Positions 17,883 through 26,385 are shown, counted from the first letter of the stretch. The stretch: DNA of 64,000 nucleotides from Kitasatospora sp. NBC_00240 (GCF_026342405.1 NZ_JAPEMU010000001.1:7192001-7256000); one strand, 5' to 3'. The notes: generated by a model not told the origin, from the sequence alone. A program made the numbers and translations.

Positions 17883-19238
17883 TCAGACCCAGTCCTCCTC
17901 GTCCGCCGCTTCCAGTGCGACCGTGTCGAAGGCCTCGCCCGCCATGCCGGCGGTGAGGGTGGTGCCGTCGGCCGGGTCGATCAGCAGGAAGGACCCGGTC
18001 CGGCGGTTGTCGGTGTAGTCGTCGAGCGACAGCGGCTCGGCGGTGCGCAGCACCACGTGGCCGATGTCGTTGACCGACAGGCCCTCGGCGCCGGAGCGCT
18101 GTTCGAGGCTGTCGATGTCGATCCGGTAGCTGATCTCCTTGACCAGCGCGCGCACCGTCCGGGTGGTGTGCTTGAGCAGCACCTTGTCCCCGGCCCGCAG
18201 CGGGCGCTCGTGCAGGTGGCAGACGGTCGCCGCGACGTCCTTGGTGGGCGTCGGGACGCTGCCGGCCGCGATCAGGTCGCCGCGTGAGACGTCGATGTCC
18301 TCGGCGAGGCGGACGGTGACCGACTGGGGGGCCCAGGCGATGTCCGTCTCCTTGCCCAGCGCGTCGATGCCGGCCACCGTGGTGACGTGGCCCGACGGCA
18401 GGACGGTGACGGTGTCGCCGGTGCGCAGCACGCCGGAGGCGAGCTGGCCGGCGTAGCCGCGGTAGTCGGGGAAGTCGGCGCTCTGCGGGCGGATCACGTA
18501 CTGGACGGGGAACCGGGCCGGCTCCTCGCTCGGGTCGCTGCCGACCGGCACGGTCTCCAGGTGCTCCAGCAGCGTCGGGCCGCCGTACCAGTCCATGTGC
18601 GCGGACGGCTCGACCACGTTGTCGCCGGCCAGGGCCGAGATCGGCACCGCCACCACGTCCTCGACGCCCAGCGAGGCGGCGTACGCGGTGAACTCCTTCG
18701 CGATGGCCGCGAACACCGGCTCCGCGTACTCGACCAGGTCCATCTTGTTGACGGCCAGCACCACGTGCGGCACCCGCAGCAGCGCGGCCACGGCGGCGTG
18801 CCGGCGGGTCTGCTCGACCACGCCGTTGCGGGCGTCGACCAGCACGACGGCGAGCTCCGCGGTGGAGGCGCCGGTCACCATGTTGCGGGTGTACTGCACG
18901 TGGCCCGGGGTGTCGGCGAGGATGAACCGCCGGCGCGGGGTGGCGAAGTAGCGGTACGCGACGTCGATGGTGATGCCCTGCTCGCGCTCGGCGCGCAGGC
19001 CGTCGGTGAGCAGCGCCAGGTCCGGAGCCTCCTGGCCGCGGCTGAGCGAGACCCGCTCGACGGCCTCCAGCTGGTCGGCCAGCACGGACTTGGAGTCGTG
19101 CAGCAGCCGGCCCACCAGGGTGGACTTGCCGTCGTCGACGGAGCCCGCGGTGGCGAAGCGCAGCAGCGCGGTGGCCGTGGCCTCCTCGCCGAACGGGTTC
19201 TCGGAGGGGGCCTGGTTGTTGTGCAGATCGGTCGGCAT
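17883..19238 (-). CDS. cysN: Sulfate adenylyltransferase, GTPase subunit
   Basis: 451 residues. Translation-factor type GTPase motifs are present: G1 GSVDDGKSTLVGRL, G3 DTPGHVQYTRNM and G4 NKMD. They are followed by EF-Tu-like beta-barrel domains. CysN couples GTP hydrolysis to formation of adenylyl sulfate (APS) from ATP and sulfate by CysD. The protein has the length of a stand-alone CysN with no fused APS kinase; CysC is encoded separately. The gene starts 2 nt after the cysD stop codon, so the two subunits are co-translated. The role is assimilatory sulfate activation in the cytoplasm. Confidence 0.96.
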   Translation of the reverse strand: MPTDLHNNQAPSENPFGEEATATALLRFATAGSVDDGKSTLVGRLLHDSKSVLADQLEAVERVSLSRGQEAPDLALLTDGLRAEREQGITIDVAYRYFATPRRRFILADTPGHVQYTRNMVTGASTAELAVVLVDARNGVVEQTRRHAAVAALLRVPHVVLAVNKMDLVEYAEPVFAAIAKEFTAYAASLGVEDVVAVPISALAGDNVVEPSAHMDWYGGPTLLEHLETVPVGSDPSEEPARFPVQYVIRPQSADFPDYRGYAGQLASGVLRTGDTVTVLPSGHVTTVAGIDALGKETDIAWAPQSVTVRLAEDIDVSRGDLIAAGSVPTPTKDVAATVCHLHERPLRAGDKVLLKHTTRTVRALVKEISYRIDIDSLEQRSGAEGLSVNDIGHVVLRTAEPLSLDDYTDNRRTGSFLLIDPADGTTLTAGMAGEAFDTVALEAADEEDWV

Positions 19239-19240
19239 GG

Positions 19241-20179
19241 TTAGAAGTACCCCTCGCGCTTACGGTCTTCCATGGCGGCCTCGGACACCTTGTCGTCCGC
19301 CCGGGTCGCTCCTCGCTCGGTCAGCCGGCTGGCCGCGATCTCGGCGATCACGTCGCCGATGGTGGCCGCGTCCGAGTCGACCGCGCCGGTGCAGGACATG
19401 TCACCGACGGTGCGGTAGCGCACCAGGCGCCGCTCCACGGTCTCGGTCTCCTTGGGGCCGCCCCACTCGCCGGCGGTGAGCCACATGCCGTTGCGAGCGA
19501 AGACCTCGCGCTCGTGGGCGTAGTAGATCTCGGGGAGTTCGATCCTCTCCCGCTCGATGTACTGCCAGACGTCCAGCTCGGTCCAGTTGGAGAGCGGGAA
19601 GACGCGCACGTGCTCGCCGACCGCGTGCTTGCCGTTGTAGAGGCTCCACAGCTCGGGGCGCTGGCGGCGCGGGTCCCAGGCGCCGAACTCGTCGCGCAGG
19701 GAGAAGACGCGCTCCTTGGCGCGGGCCTTCTCCTCGTCGCGGCGGCCGCCGCCGAAGACGGCGTCGAACTTGCCCTGCTCGATGCCGTCCAGCAGCGGGA
19801 CGGTCTGCAGCGGGTTGCGCAGGCCGTCCGGGCGCTCGCGCAGCCGGCCGTCGTCGATGAAGTCCTGCACGTGCGCGACGTGCAGCCGCAGGTTGTGCCG
19901 GGCCACCGCGCGGTCGCGGTAGTCCAGCACCTCGGGGAAGTTGTGGCCCGTGTCGACGTGCAGCAGGGCGAAGGGCACCGGCGCGGGCCAGAAGGCCTTC
20001 AGCGCCAGGTGCAGCATGACGATGGAGTCCTTGCCGCCGGAGAAGAGGATCACCGGGCGCTCGAACTCGCCGGCCACCTCGCGGAAGATGTGCACCGACT
20101 CCGCCTCCAGCGCGTCCAGGTGCGACAGCGCGTAGGGGTTCTCGGCGGTATCCAGCAAGGTGTGGGTCGCGGTCGTCAT
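19241..20179 (-). CDS. cysD: Sulfate adenylyltransferase, catalytic subunit
   Basis: 312 residues, the usual length. The PP-loop is SGGKDSIVMLHLALKAF near residues 46-63. It is followed by HVDTGHNFPEVLDYRD, FGGGRRDEEKARAKERVFS and PLSNWTELDVWQYIERE, all typical of CysD. It forms APS and pyrophosphate from ATP and sulfate together with CysN. The start codon overlaps the cysC stop (ATGA). The C-terminus ends KREGYF, as in most CysD proteins. Confidence 0.97.
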   Translation of the reverse strand: MTTATHTLLDTAENPYALSHLDALEAESVHIFREVAGEFERPVILFSGGKDSIVMLHLALKAFWPAPVPFALLHVDTGHNFPEVLDYRDRAVARHNLRLHVAHVQDFIDDGRLRERPDGLRNPLQTVPLLDGIEQGKFDAVFGGGRRDEEKARAKERVFSLRDEFGAWDPRRQRPELWSLYNGKHAVGEHVRVFPLSNWTELDVWQYIERERIELPEIYYAHEREVFARNGMWLTAGEWGGPKETETVERRLVRYRTVGDMSCTGAVDSDAATIGDVIAEIAASRLTERGATRADDKVSEAAMEDRKREGYF

Positions 20180-20772
20180 GCCAGTCCCCTCGTGGTCAGG
20201 AAGGTGTGCAGTTCGGCCGCGGACTCGGCGACGGCGCGGCCGTGCGTCTGCAGTCGCAGCTCCGGGCTCTCCGGGGCCTCGTACGGGTCGTCCACGCCGG
20301 TCAGGCCGGAGATCTCGCCGGCCGCCTGCTTGGCGTACAGGCCCTTGACGTCGCGCTCCGAGCAGACCTCGACCGGGGTGGCGACGTGGATCTCCAGGAA
20401 CTCGGTGCCGTGCTCGCCGTGCCGCTCGCGGACGGCGGCGCGCGAGGCGGCGTACGGGGCGATGACCGGGGCCAGCACCTTGACGCCGTTCGCGGCGAGC
20501 TTCTCGGCGACGAAGCCGATCCGGGTCACGTTGGTGTGCCGGTCCTCCTGGCTGAACCCCAGGCCCTTGGAGAGGAATTCGCGGATCTCGTCACCGTCCA
20601 GGACCTCCACCTTGTGGCCCTCGGCGCGCAGGCGCTCGGCGAGGGCGAAGGCGAGGGTGGTCTTGCCCGCGCTGGGCAGCCCGGTCAGCCACACCGTGGC
20701 GCCGCGCTCGCAGGGGGCGGCCGTTCGGGCCGCCTCTGCGGCTCCGTCGACTGCCGGTGTGTCTGTGGTCAC
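20176..20772 (-). CDS. cysC: Adenylylsulfate kinase
   Basis: 198 residues from a GTG at 20772 behind AGGAG. The P-loop is GLPSAGKTT. It is followed by the family markers LDGDEIREFLSKGLGFSQEDRHTNVTRIGFVA and VATPVEVCSERDVKGLY...ISGLTGVDDPYEAPESPEL. The enzyme phosphorylates APS to PAPS. Because the adjacent CysH has cysteines resembling an APS reductase, CysC may serve PAPS-dependent sulfotransfer as well as assimilation (inference). It overlaps cysD by 4 nt. Confidence 0.95.
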   Translation of the reverse strand: MTTDTPAVDGAAEAARTAAPCERGATVWLTGLPSAGKTTLAFALAERLRAEGHKVEVLDGDEIREFLSKGLGFSQEDRHTNVTRIGFVAEKLAANGVKVLAPVIAPYAASRAAVRERHGEHGTEFLEIHVATPVEVCSERDVKGLYAKQAAGEISGLTGVDDPYEAPESPELRLQTHGRAVAESAAELHTFLTTRGLA

Positions 20773-20810
20773 GGTGAAGTCTCCTGGTGGTACGGGTTGG
20801 TGGGGCAGGG

Positions 20811-21512
20811 TCAGAGGTGGATGCCGCACTCGGTCTTGCCCGAGCCGGCCCAGCGGCCGGCGCGGGCCTCCTCGCCCTCGACGGGCTTGCGGGTGCACGA
20901 CAGCGGCGAGCAGCCGACCGAGGTGTAGCCCTCCCACAGCAGCGGGTTGAGCAGGACGCCGTTGGCGGCGACGTAGGCGTCCACGTCCTCCTGCGTCCAG
21001 CGCGCGATCGGGGCGATCTTGACCTTGCGGCGCTTGGGGTCCCAGGCCACCACCGGGGTGTCGGCACGGGTCGGCGACTCGTCGCGGCGCAGTCCGGTGG
21101 CCCAGGCGTCGTACCCGCCGAGGCCGCGGTTCAGCGGTTCGACCTTGCGCAGCGAGCAGCAGAGGTCCGGGTCGCGGTCGTGCAGGTTCGGCCCGTACCG
21201 GGCGTCCTGCTCGGCCACGGTCTGCAGCGGCTTGAGGGTGATGACGTTGACCGGCATCACCGCCGCCACCGCGTCCCGGGTGCCGATGGTCTCGGCGAAG
21301 TGGTAGCCGGTGTCGAGGAAGACCACGTCCACGCCGGGGAAGACCGAGGAGGCGAGGTGGGCGACGACCGCGTCCTCCATCGAGGAGGTGACGCAGAACC
21401 GGCTGCCGAAGGTGTCGGCGGCCCAGCGCAGGACCTCCTGCGCGGAGGCCTCCTCCAGGTCGCGCCCCGCGGCGGTGGCTATCGCCTCGTAGTCAGTGGT
21501 GCTGCTGGTCAT
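20811..21512 (-). CDS. cysH: Adenylylsulfate (APS)/PAPS reductase
   Basis: About 233 residues. The ATG at 21512 has GGAGG 8 nt upstream; a GTG at 21521 would overlap that site. The PP-loop-like SSMEDAVVAH, LDTGYHFAET and the catalytic C-terminal ECGIHL are present. A CC pair (DLCCSLRK) and a later GCSPLSC resemble the four iron-sulfur ligands of APS reductases, but the second pair is spaced C-x4-C instead of the usual C-x2-C. Bacterial PAPS reductases lack these four Cys. The enzyme makes sulfite for the reductase encoded two genes upstream. The start overlaps the upstream zinc-ribbon gene by 20 nt. Confidence 0.92.
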   Translation of the reverse strand: MTSSTTDYEAIATAAGRDLEEASAQEVLRWAADTFGSRFCVTSSMEDAVVAHLASSVFPGVDVVFLDTGYHFAETIGTRDAVAAVMPVNVITLKPLQTVAEQDARYGPNLHDRDPDLCCSLRKVEPLNRGLGGYDAWATGLRRDESPTRADTPVVAWDPKRRKVKIAPIARWTQEDVDAYVAANGVLLNPLLWEGYTSVGCSPLSCTRKPVEGEEARAGRWAGSGKTECGIHL

Positions 21513-21675
21513 CTCGTCCACCTCCGTTCGCGGGTGACAACAGGCCGAGGAACTTCAGCTGGAAGGCCCGGCGGCAGCTGTGGCACTCCCAGGCGCCGTG
21601 GCCGGCCTCGGCGGAGGGCCGCAGGTCCTCGTCGCCGCAGTACGGGCAGTGGAAGGGCGCCGCGCGCTCGCTCAC
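21493..21675 (-). CDS. Small zinc-ribbon protein of the sulfur operon
   Basis: 60 residues. The GTG start overlaps the sir stop codon (GTGA), and the end overlaps the cysH start, so it is translationally coupled on both sides. Two Cys pairs, CPYC near the N-terminus and CHSC about 20 residues later, make a single zinc ribbon. The segment WECHSCRRAFQLKFLGLL is hydrophobic afterwards, and a His pair ends the protein. Similar small proteins lie between sir and cysH in other streptomycetes (from memory), but no function is established. A role in metal or iron-sulfur handling, or as an adaptor between reductases, is speculation. Confidence 0.82.
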   Translation of the reverse strand: MSERAAPFHCPYCGDEDLRPSAEAGHGAWECHSCRRAFQLKFLGLLSPANGGGRDDQQHH

Positions 21676-23396
21676 GACAGGGCCTCCTCGTCGGCCCGGG
21701 CGGTCCACTGGGCGAACCGCTCGCCCTCGGCGCGCTCGGTCTGGAAGCGCGTCAGGACCCGCTCCACGTAGTCCGGCAGGCCGTCCTTGGTGACCTTCAG
21801 GCCGCGGACCTTACGGCCGAAGCCGGCCTCCAGGCCCAGTGCGCCGCCCAGGTGCACCTGGTAGCCCTCGACCTGCTCGCCGTTCTCGTCGGTGACGAGC
21901 TGGCCCTTGAGGCCGATGTCGGCGACCTGGATGCGGGCGCAGGCGTTCGGGCAGCCGTTGATGTTGATGGTCAGCGGCTCGGCGAACTCCGGCAGGCGCT
22001 TCTCCAGCTCGTCGATGAGCGTGCGGCCGCGCTCCTTGGTCTCGACGATGGCGAGCTTGCAGTACTCGATGCCGGTGCAGGCCATCGTGCCGCGACGGAA
22101 CGGCGAGGGGGTGACCCGCAGGTCCAGCGCCTCCAGACCGGCGACCAGCGACTCGACCTGGTCCTCGGCGATGTCGAGGACGATCATCTTCTGCTCGGCG
22201 GTGGTCCGCAGGCGGTCCGAGCCGTGGGCGGCGGCCAGGTCGGCGATCTGCCCGAGCAGCTTGCCGTCGACGCGGCCGACCCGCGGCGCGAAGCCGACGT
22301 AGAAGCGGCCGTCCTGCTGGCGGTGCACGCCGACGTGGTCGCGCCAGGTGCCGCTGGGCTCCTTCGGCGCGGGGCCGTCGACCAGCTTGTACTTGAGGTA
22401 CTCGTCCTCCAGCACCTGGCGGAACTTGTCCTTGCCCCAGTCGGCGACCAGGAACTTCAACCGGGCGCGGTTGCGCAGGCGCCGGTAGCCGTAGTCGCGG
22501 AAGATGCTGATGACGCCGCCGTAGACGTCCGCGACCTCCTCCAGCGGGACCCAGGCGCCGAGGCGCACGCCGAGCTTGGGGTTGGTGGAGAGGCCGCCGC
22601 CGACCCAGAGGTCGAAGCCGGGGCCGTGCTCGGGGTGGACGACGCCGACGAAGGCGATGTCGTTGATCTCGTGCGCCACGTCGAGCAGCGGCGAGCCGGA
22701 GATCGCCGACTTGAACTTGCGCGGCAGGTTGGAGAACTCCGGGTTGCCGATGAAGCGGCGCTGGATCTCGTCGATGGCGGAGGTGCCGTCGATGATCTCG
22801 TCCTCGGCGATGCCGGCCACCGGGGAGCCGAGGATGACACGCGGGGTGTCGCCGCAGGCCTCGGTGGTGGAGAGGCCGACGGCCTCCAGCTTCTGCCAGA
22901 TCGCCGGCATGTCCTCGATCCGGATCCAGTGGTACTGGACGTTCTGCCGGTCGGTCAGGTCGGCGGTGTTACGGCCGTACAGCTCGGAGACCTCGGCGAT
23001 CGCCTTCAGCTGGGCCACCGTGAGGCGGCCGCCGTCGATGCGGACCCGGAGCATGAAGTACTCGGCGTCCAGCTCGTTCGGGTCGAGGATCGCGGTCTTG
23101 CCGCCGTCGATGCCCTCCTTGCGCTGGGTGTACAGACCCCACCAGCGCATCCGGCCCCGCAGGTCGGCCGGGTCGATCGAGTCGAAGCCCCGCTTGGCGT
23201 AGATCGTCTCAATGCGTGTCCGCACGTTGAGACCGTCGTCGTCCTTCTTGAACTGCTCGTTGGCGTTCAGCGGGGTGAAGTGCCCCATGGCCCACTGACC
23301 CTCACCGCGGTGGCGGGTCACCTTGCGGGCGGCGGCGGGACGGCGCGCGGGGGCGCTCGCTTCCTGGGGCTCGACCGGGTCGGGAGTGGTGGCCAT
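21672..23396 (-). CDS. sir: Ferredoxin-type sulfite reductase
   Basis: 574 residues. The nitrite/sulfite reductase layout is seen: a ferredoxin-like half domain with NVQYHWIRIEDMPAIWQKL, then GDTPRVILGSP, and the siroheme/4Fe-4S cysteines CTGIEYC (C-x5-C) and NGCPNAC (C-x3-C) near residues 440-490. It should reduce sulfite to sulfide in the cytoplasm using ferredoxin. Assignment to sulfite rather than nitrite rests on the surrounding cys genes. It is the first large gene of the operon; a Cys-containing leader ORF lies about 200 bp upstream. Confidence 0.94.
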   Translation of the reverse strand: MATTPDPVEPQEASAPARRPAAARKVTRHRGEGQWAMGHFTPLNANEQFKKDDDGLNVRTRIETIYAKRGFDSIDPADLRGRMRWWGLYTQRKEGIDGGKTAILDPNELDAEYFMLRVRIDGGRLTVAQLKAIAEVSELYGRNTADLTDRQNVQYHWIRIEDMPAIWQKLEAVGLSTTEACGDTPRVILGSPVAGIAEDEIIDGTSAIDEIQRRFIGNPEFSNLPRKFKSAISGSPLLDVAHEINDIAFVGVVHPEHGPGFDLWVGGGLSTNPKLGVRLGAWVPLEEVADVYGGVISIFRDYGYRRLRNRARLKFLVADWGKDKFRQVLEDEYLKYKLVDGPAPKEPSGTWRDHVGVHRQQDGRFYVGFAPRVGRVDGKLLGQIADLAAAHGSDRLRTTAEQKMIVLDIAEDQVESLVAGLEALDLRVTPSPFRRGTMACTGIEYCKLAIVETKERGRTLIDELEKRLPEFAEPLTININGCPNACARIQVADIGLKGQLVTDENGEQVEGYQVHLGGALGLEAGFGRKVRGLKVTKDGLPDYVERVLTRFQTERAEGERFAQWTARADEEALS

Positions 23397-23602
23397 GGTG
23401 AAGTCCTTACGGGCAGGTGGCTCTGACGCTGGGGGGAGGCGCTGGGCGTTGCTCCGGTGCGGCGCTGCTGTGACCTGCGGTCCGGCACGTGGTGACGTGC
23501 CGGATCAGGAACAGTGACCGAGGCCGGGTGGGCGCCCGCGCATCCGCTTCAGCGAGGATGACGAGGATTGGCGCCGGGTGCGGTGGTGGCGGCGGGGTGG
23601 GC

Positions 23603-23686
23603 TCAGGTCACCGGACAGATGGCGCTGGACACGCGAAGGAGATCGACGTGGAGTCGACCAACCAGGGTGGTTCCGGCGCTAGGCAT
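23603..23686 (-). CDS. Sulfur-operon leader peptide, Cys-containing
   Basis: A 27-codon ORF, ATG to TGA, on the strand of the sulfur operon and about 206 bp before the sir start. It contains HVDLLRVSSAIC followed by PVT and the stop. This matches the short 'putative leader peptide' family found upstream of cysteine and sulfur genes in streptomycetes: HVDLLR, small residues, a single Cys near the end. Translation past the late Cys codon probably reports cysteinyl-tRNA supply and controls the downstream genes (inference from attenuators such as the mycobacterial cysteine-operon leader). The ribosome-binding site is weak. Confidence 0.8.
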   Translation of the reverse strand: MPSAGTTLVGRLHVDLLRVSSAICPVT

Positions 23687-23725
23687 GGCAAGAGATTCGC
23701 ACGCCCGGCGGTTCTCGGTCCACTA

Positions 23726-23744
23726 ACGTCCGAATAATGGACGT
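23726..23744. promoter_or_regulatory. Inverted repeat in the sulfur-operon promoter
   Basis: ACGTCC-GAATAAT-GGACGT, perfect 6-bp arms, 40 bp upstream of the leader peptide start, in the most AT-rich part of the region. It may be a repressor or activator site for the sulfur operon; the binding protein is unknown. Confidence 0.45.
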
Positions 23745-23964
23745 AATGGTTTCGCGATGTGAGACGCTGGCGACTTTCCCACGCTCGGAAGGTTACCGCC
23801 GTGCGCACCGCCGCGACCGGACCCGCACTGCGCACTGCCGGAGCGCCTCCCGGAGCCCACCCGGACGGCCCCGCGCGGACACCCGCGCCGCTCCCGGACG
23901 GCCCGCGCCCCGGCCGCCGCCGACGGCCGGGGGCCCGTAGATCCACCCCGGGCGTCCGGCCCGA

Positions 23965-23977
23965 TACCGTAGAGCTG
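23965..23977 (+). promoter_or_regulatory. -10 box for a probably leaderless mRNA
   Basis: TACCGT (23965-23970) lies 7 bp before the GTG at 23977, the spacing expected if transcription begins at the start codon. No Shine-Dalgarno precedes this GTG. Confidence 0.45.
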
Positions 23978-25335
23978 TGCAACCAGCAGGCGAGATGACG
24001 AGACCGAACCCCGAGCGCCCCTCGCGGCGGCGGGGCAAGGGCTCCCGACGCGCGGTCAAGCGGGCCACCTGGCGCAGTACGGCCTGGGCGCTGATCAAGG
24101 ACACCACCAACACCTGCGTCGAGTACCGGGTCACCGGCCTAGCCGCCGAGGCGGCCTTCTTCACCCTGCTCTCGATCCCGCCGCTGCTGCTCTGCCTGGC
24201 CGGCACGCTCGGCTACCTCGACGAGTTCCTCGGCGCCGGCACCATCGACAAGCTGAAGCAGGACATCGTCTCAGCCGCTGGGACGGTGCTCTCGCAGTCG
24301 TCCGTCCACCAGATCGTCGAACCCCTGCTGCACGGCGTCTTCGACGACAAACGCCCCGACCTGATCTCGATCGGCTTCCTGCTGTCCCTGTGGTCCGGCT
24401 CCCGGGCGCTCTACATCTTCATCGACACCATCACCGTGATGTACGGCCTCGACGGCAAGCGCGGCATCGTCAAGACCCGCCTGATGTCGCTCGGCCTCTA
24501 TCTCGGCGCCCTGGTGATCGGCTCCCTGGTGCTGCCGCTGCTGGTGGCCGGCCCCGGGCTGGTGGTGGCCGCGCTGCCGAACGCCGCCGGGCTGGTCAGC
24601 GCGCTCTACTGGCCGGTGGCGATCCTGCTGCTGGTGGTCTTCCTCACCACCCTCTACCACCTGGCCGTGCCCGTCTCCACACCCTGGCGTGAGGACATCC
24701 CCGGCGCGCTGGTCGCGCTGGTCGTCCTGGTGGTCTGCAGCGTGCTGCTCCGGGTCTACCTGGTCAGCTCCGTCGAGGGCCCCTCGGTGTACGGGTCGCT
24801 GGCGGCGCCGGTGGCCGTCCTGCTCTGGATCGGCGTGGTGGCGCTCGCGGTGCTGATCGGCGCCGCGATGAACGCCGCCATAGACCGGCGCTGGCCGACC
24901 CTGGAGACGGCGGACGCCCGCGCCGAGAACGAGCGCGCCAGTGAGGAGGCGGCCGCCGCCGTCGTCCGCGAGGTCGCCGCCCGGCGGGCCGTCGAGCGCG
25001 CCCGGCGGGCCCGCGAGCTGGGCCTGGCCGAAGGTGGCGTCGAGGAGGAGTACGAGGGCGAGGAGGGCGACGACGGGGACGTCCCGTCCGAGTACCCCGA
25101 GCGCTGGGCCGACTTCCTGCCCCCGGAGAACGTCAAGGGCCGGCTGGCCGCCCGCGGCCCCCACCACCGGCCCGTCCCGCCCCCGCCGGACAGCGACCGG
25201 CCCGCCGACCCGCCGCCCGGCTCCGAGCCGGGCCAGGAGGGCGGCCCCGACTTCGGGCCGGACTTCGGCGACCACCGCTTCCCCGGGGCGCAGCTGCCCG
25301 GGCGCCCGCCCCGCCCGCCCTGGGAGCAGGGCTGA
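23977..25335 (+). CDS. YihY/BrkB-family membrane protein
   Basis: 452 residues from the GTG at 23977, probably leaderless; an ATG at 23995 behind AGCAGG is an alternative. A basic N-terminus (RRRGKGSRRAVKRATWR) precedes the family core: VTGLAAEAAFFTLLSIPPLLLCLAGTLGY, LISIGFLLSLWSGSRALYIFIDTITVMYG, LYHLAVPV and LLWIGVVALAVLIGAAMNA, about six TMs to residue 310. The remaining 140 residues are cytoplasmic, first a charged Ala/Arg/Glu helix, then an acidic and Pro-rich tail with DFGPDFG. The family was once called ribonuclease BN in error; its function is not established. Confidence 0.88.
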   Translation: MQPAGEMTRPNPERPSRRRGKGSRRAVKRATWRSTAWALIKDTTNTCVEYRVTGLAAEAAFFTLLSIPPLLLCLAGTLGYLDEFLGAGTIDKLKQDIVSAAGTVLSQSSVHQIVEPLLHGVFDDKRPDLISIGFLLSLWSGSRALYIFIDTITVMYGLDGKRGIVKTRLMSLGLYLGALVIGSLVLPLLVAGPGLVVAALPNAAGLVSALYWPVAILLLVVFLTTLYHLAVPVSTPWREDIPGALVALVVLVVCSVLLRVYLVSSVEGPSVYGSLAAPVAVLLWIGVVALAVLIGAAMNAAIDRRWPTLETADARAENERASEEAAAAVVREVAARRAVERARRARELGLAEGGVEEEYEGEEGDDGDVPSEYPERWADFLPPENVKGRLAARGPHHRPVPPPPDSDRPADPPPGSEPGQEGGPDFGPDFGDHRFPGAQLPGRPPRPPWEQG

Positions 25336-25363
25336 CCGGACGGGCCCCGGGCGCCCGCCCGGG

Positions 25364-26230
25364 TCAGGCCGCGCCGCGCTCCACCGGGATCCAGAGCTGC
25401 GCGTCGGCCTGCGCACCGTCCGGCGACGGCCGGACGCCGAGGATCTCCGGCCCCGGCCGGCTGCGGTACGGGTTGGACGGGAACCACTGGGTGTAGACGT
25501 CCCGCCACAGGTACTGCAGGGCCTGCGGGAACGGGCCGGTGTTCTCGAAGACCGCCCACGTCCCGGCCGGGACGAGCAGGGTGTCCAGGTCCTCCGGCGG
25601 CTCCGCCCGGGTCAGCGCCGCGTGGTAGTAGTCGAGCTCGGTCCCTTCCGCCCGGCTCTCGTCGAGGTTGTCGGTCACCGAGACGATGCCGGCCGGCTCC
25701 TGGTCGGACAGCTGCGCGATCCGCCGGGACGTCTCCGGCCCGACGGACCTGATGAACTCCGCGATGGCCGGATTGGCCCCTTCATGGACGAGCGGGACCC
25801 GGGCCCTGCGCCCCACCACCCGGAACTCCTCCCGCTCCACGATCCGGTACCTCATACTGCTGCTCCCTTCGACGACGAGCCGGAAGGACATCCGGGGCTG
25901 GGACTGCAGCGCCGCGCCGGTCCGCCTGGCCTCGCCGGGCCCGACGCGGTGCATCGCGCGGAAGGCCCGGGCGAACGCCTCGCCCGAGGCGTAGCCGTAG
26001 CGCACCGCGATCTCCAGCAGCGTGTCCGACCCGGCGAGCACCTCGGCGCCCGCGACGGTCAGCCGCCGGCGCCGGACGTACTCCGAGAGCGGCATCCCCG
26101 CCAGTGCCGAGAACATCCGCCGGAGGTGGTACTCCGAGGTCATCGCGATCCGGGCCAGCTCGGCCGCGTCGATCTGCCCGTCCAGCCGGGACTCGATGTG
26201 CTCCATGGCCTGATTCAGTCGCTCCAGCAC
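25364..26230 (-). CDS. AraC-family regulator with GyrI-like effector domain
   Basis: 288 residues from a GTG with AGGAAGGA upstream. Residues 1-105 are an AraC-type double helix-turn-helix (AELARIAMTSEYHLRRMFSALAGMPLSEYVRRRRLT, then AVRYGYASGEAFARAFRAMHRVGPGEAR). From about residue 125 there is a GyrI/Rob-like ligand-binding domain: MRYRIVEREEFRVVG, VPAGTWAVFENTGPFPQALQYLWRDVY and AQLWIPVE. Such proteins sense small, often cationic or hydrophobic compounds. The target is unknown; no transporter is immediately adjacent in the same direction. Confidence 0.9.
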   Translation of the reverse strand: MLERLNQAMEHIESRLDGQIDAAELARIAMTSEYHLRRMFSALAGMPLSEYVRRRRLTVAGAEVLAGSDTLLEIAVRYGYASGEAFARAFRAMHRVGPGEARRTGAALQSQPRMSFRLVVEGSSSMRYRIVEREEFRVVGRRARVPLVHEGANPAIAEFIRSVGPETSRRIAQLSDQEPAGIVSVTDNLDESRAEGTELDYYHAALTRAEPPEDLDTLLVPAGTWAVFENTGPFPQALQYLWRDVYTQWFPSNPYRSRPGPEILGVRPSPDGAQADAQLWIPVERGAA

Positions 26231-26385
26231 CCGGTGTCCTTCCTTTCCTTGCCTTCACCGTAGGAAAGGGTCACTCTGCCGCACCCGACATCCTGTGCCC
26301 GTTCCGGTCGGGTGCCGGGGGCGGTGCCGTGCGGCCGTCCGGCCCGGGCCCGGCCGCCGGGGAGCACCGGTGACGCGCGCGCCGG

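Larger units (their letters stand above)
23397..23976. other. Divergent region upstream of sir and the yihY-like gene
   Basis: 580 bp. It holds the leader-peptide ORF (23603-23686, minus), an inverted repeat at 23726-23744 in locally AT-rich DNA that fits the sulfur-operon promoter, and a plus-strand -10 box at 23965-23970. The 200 bp between the leader ORF and sir would be the attenuation region; no clean hairpin with a U-run was found by eye. Confidence 0.6.
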
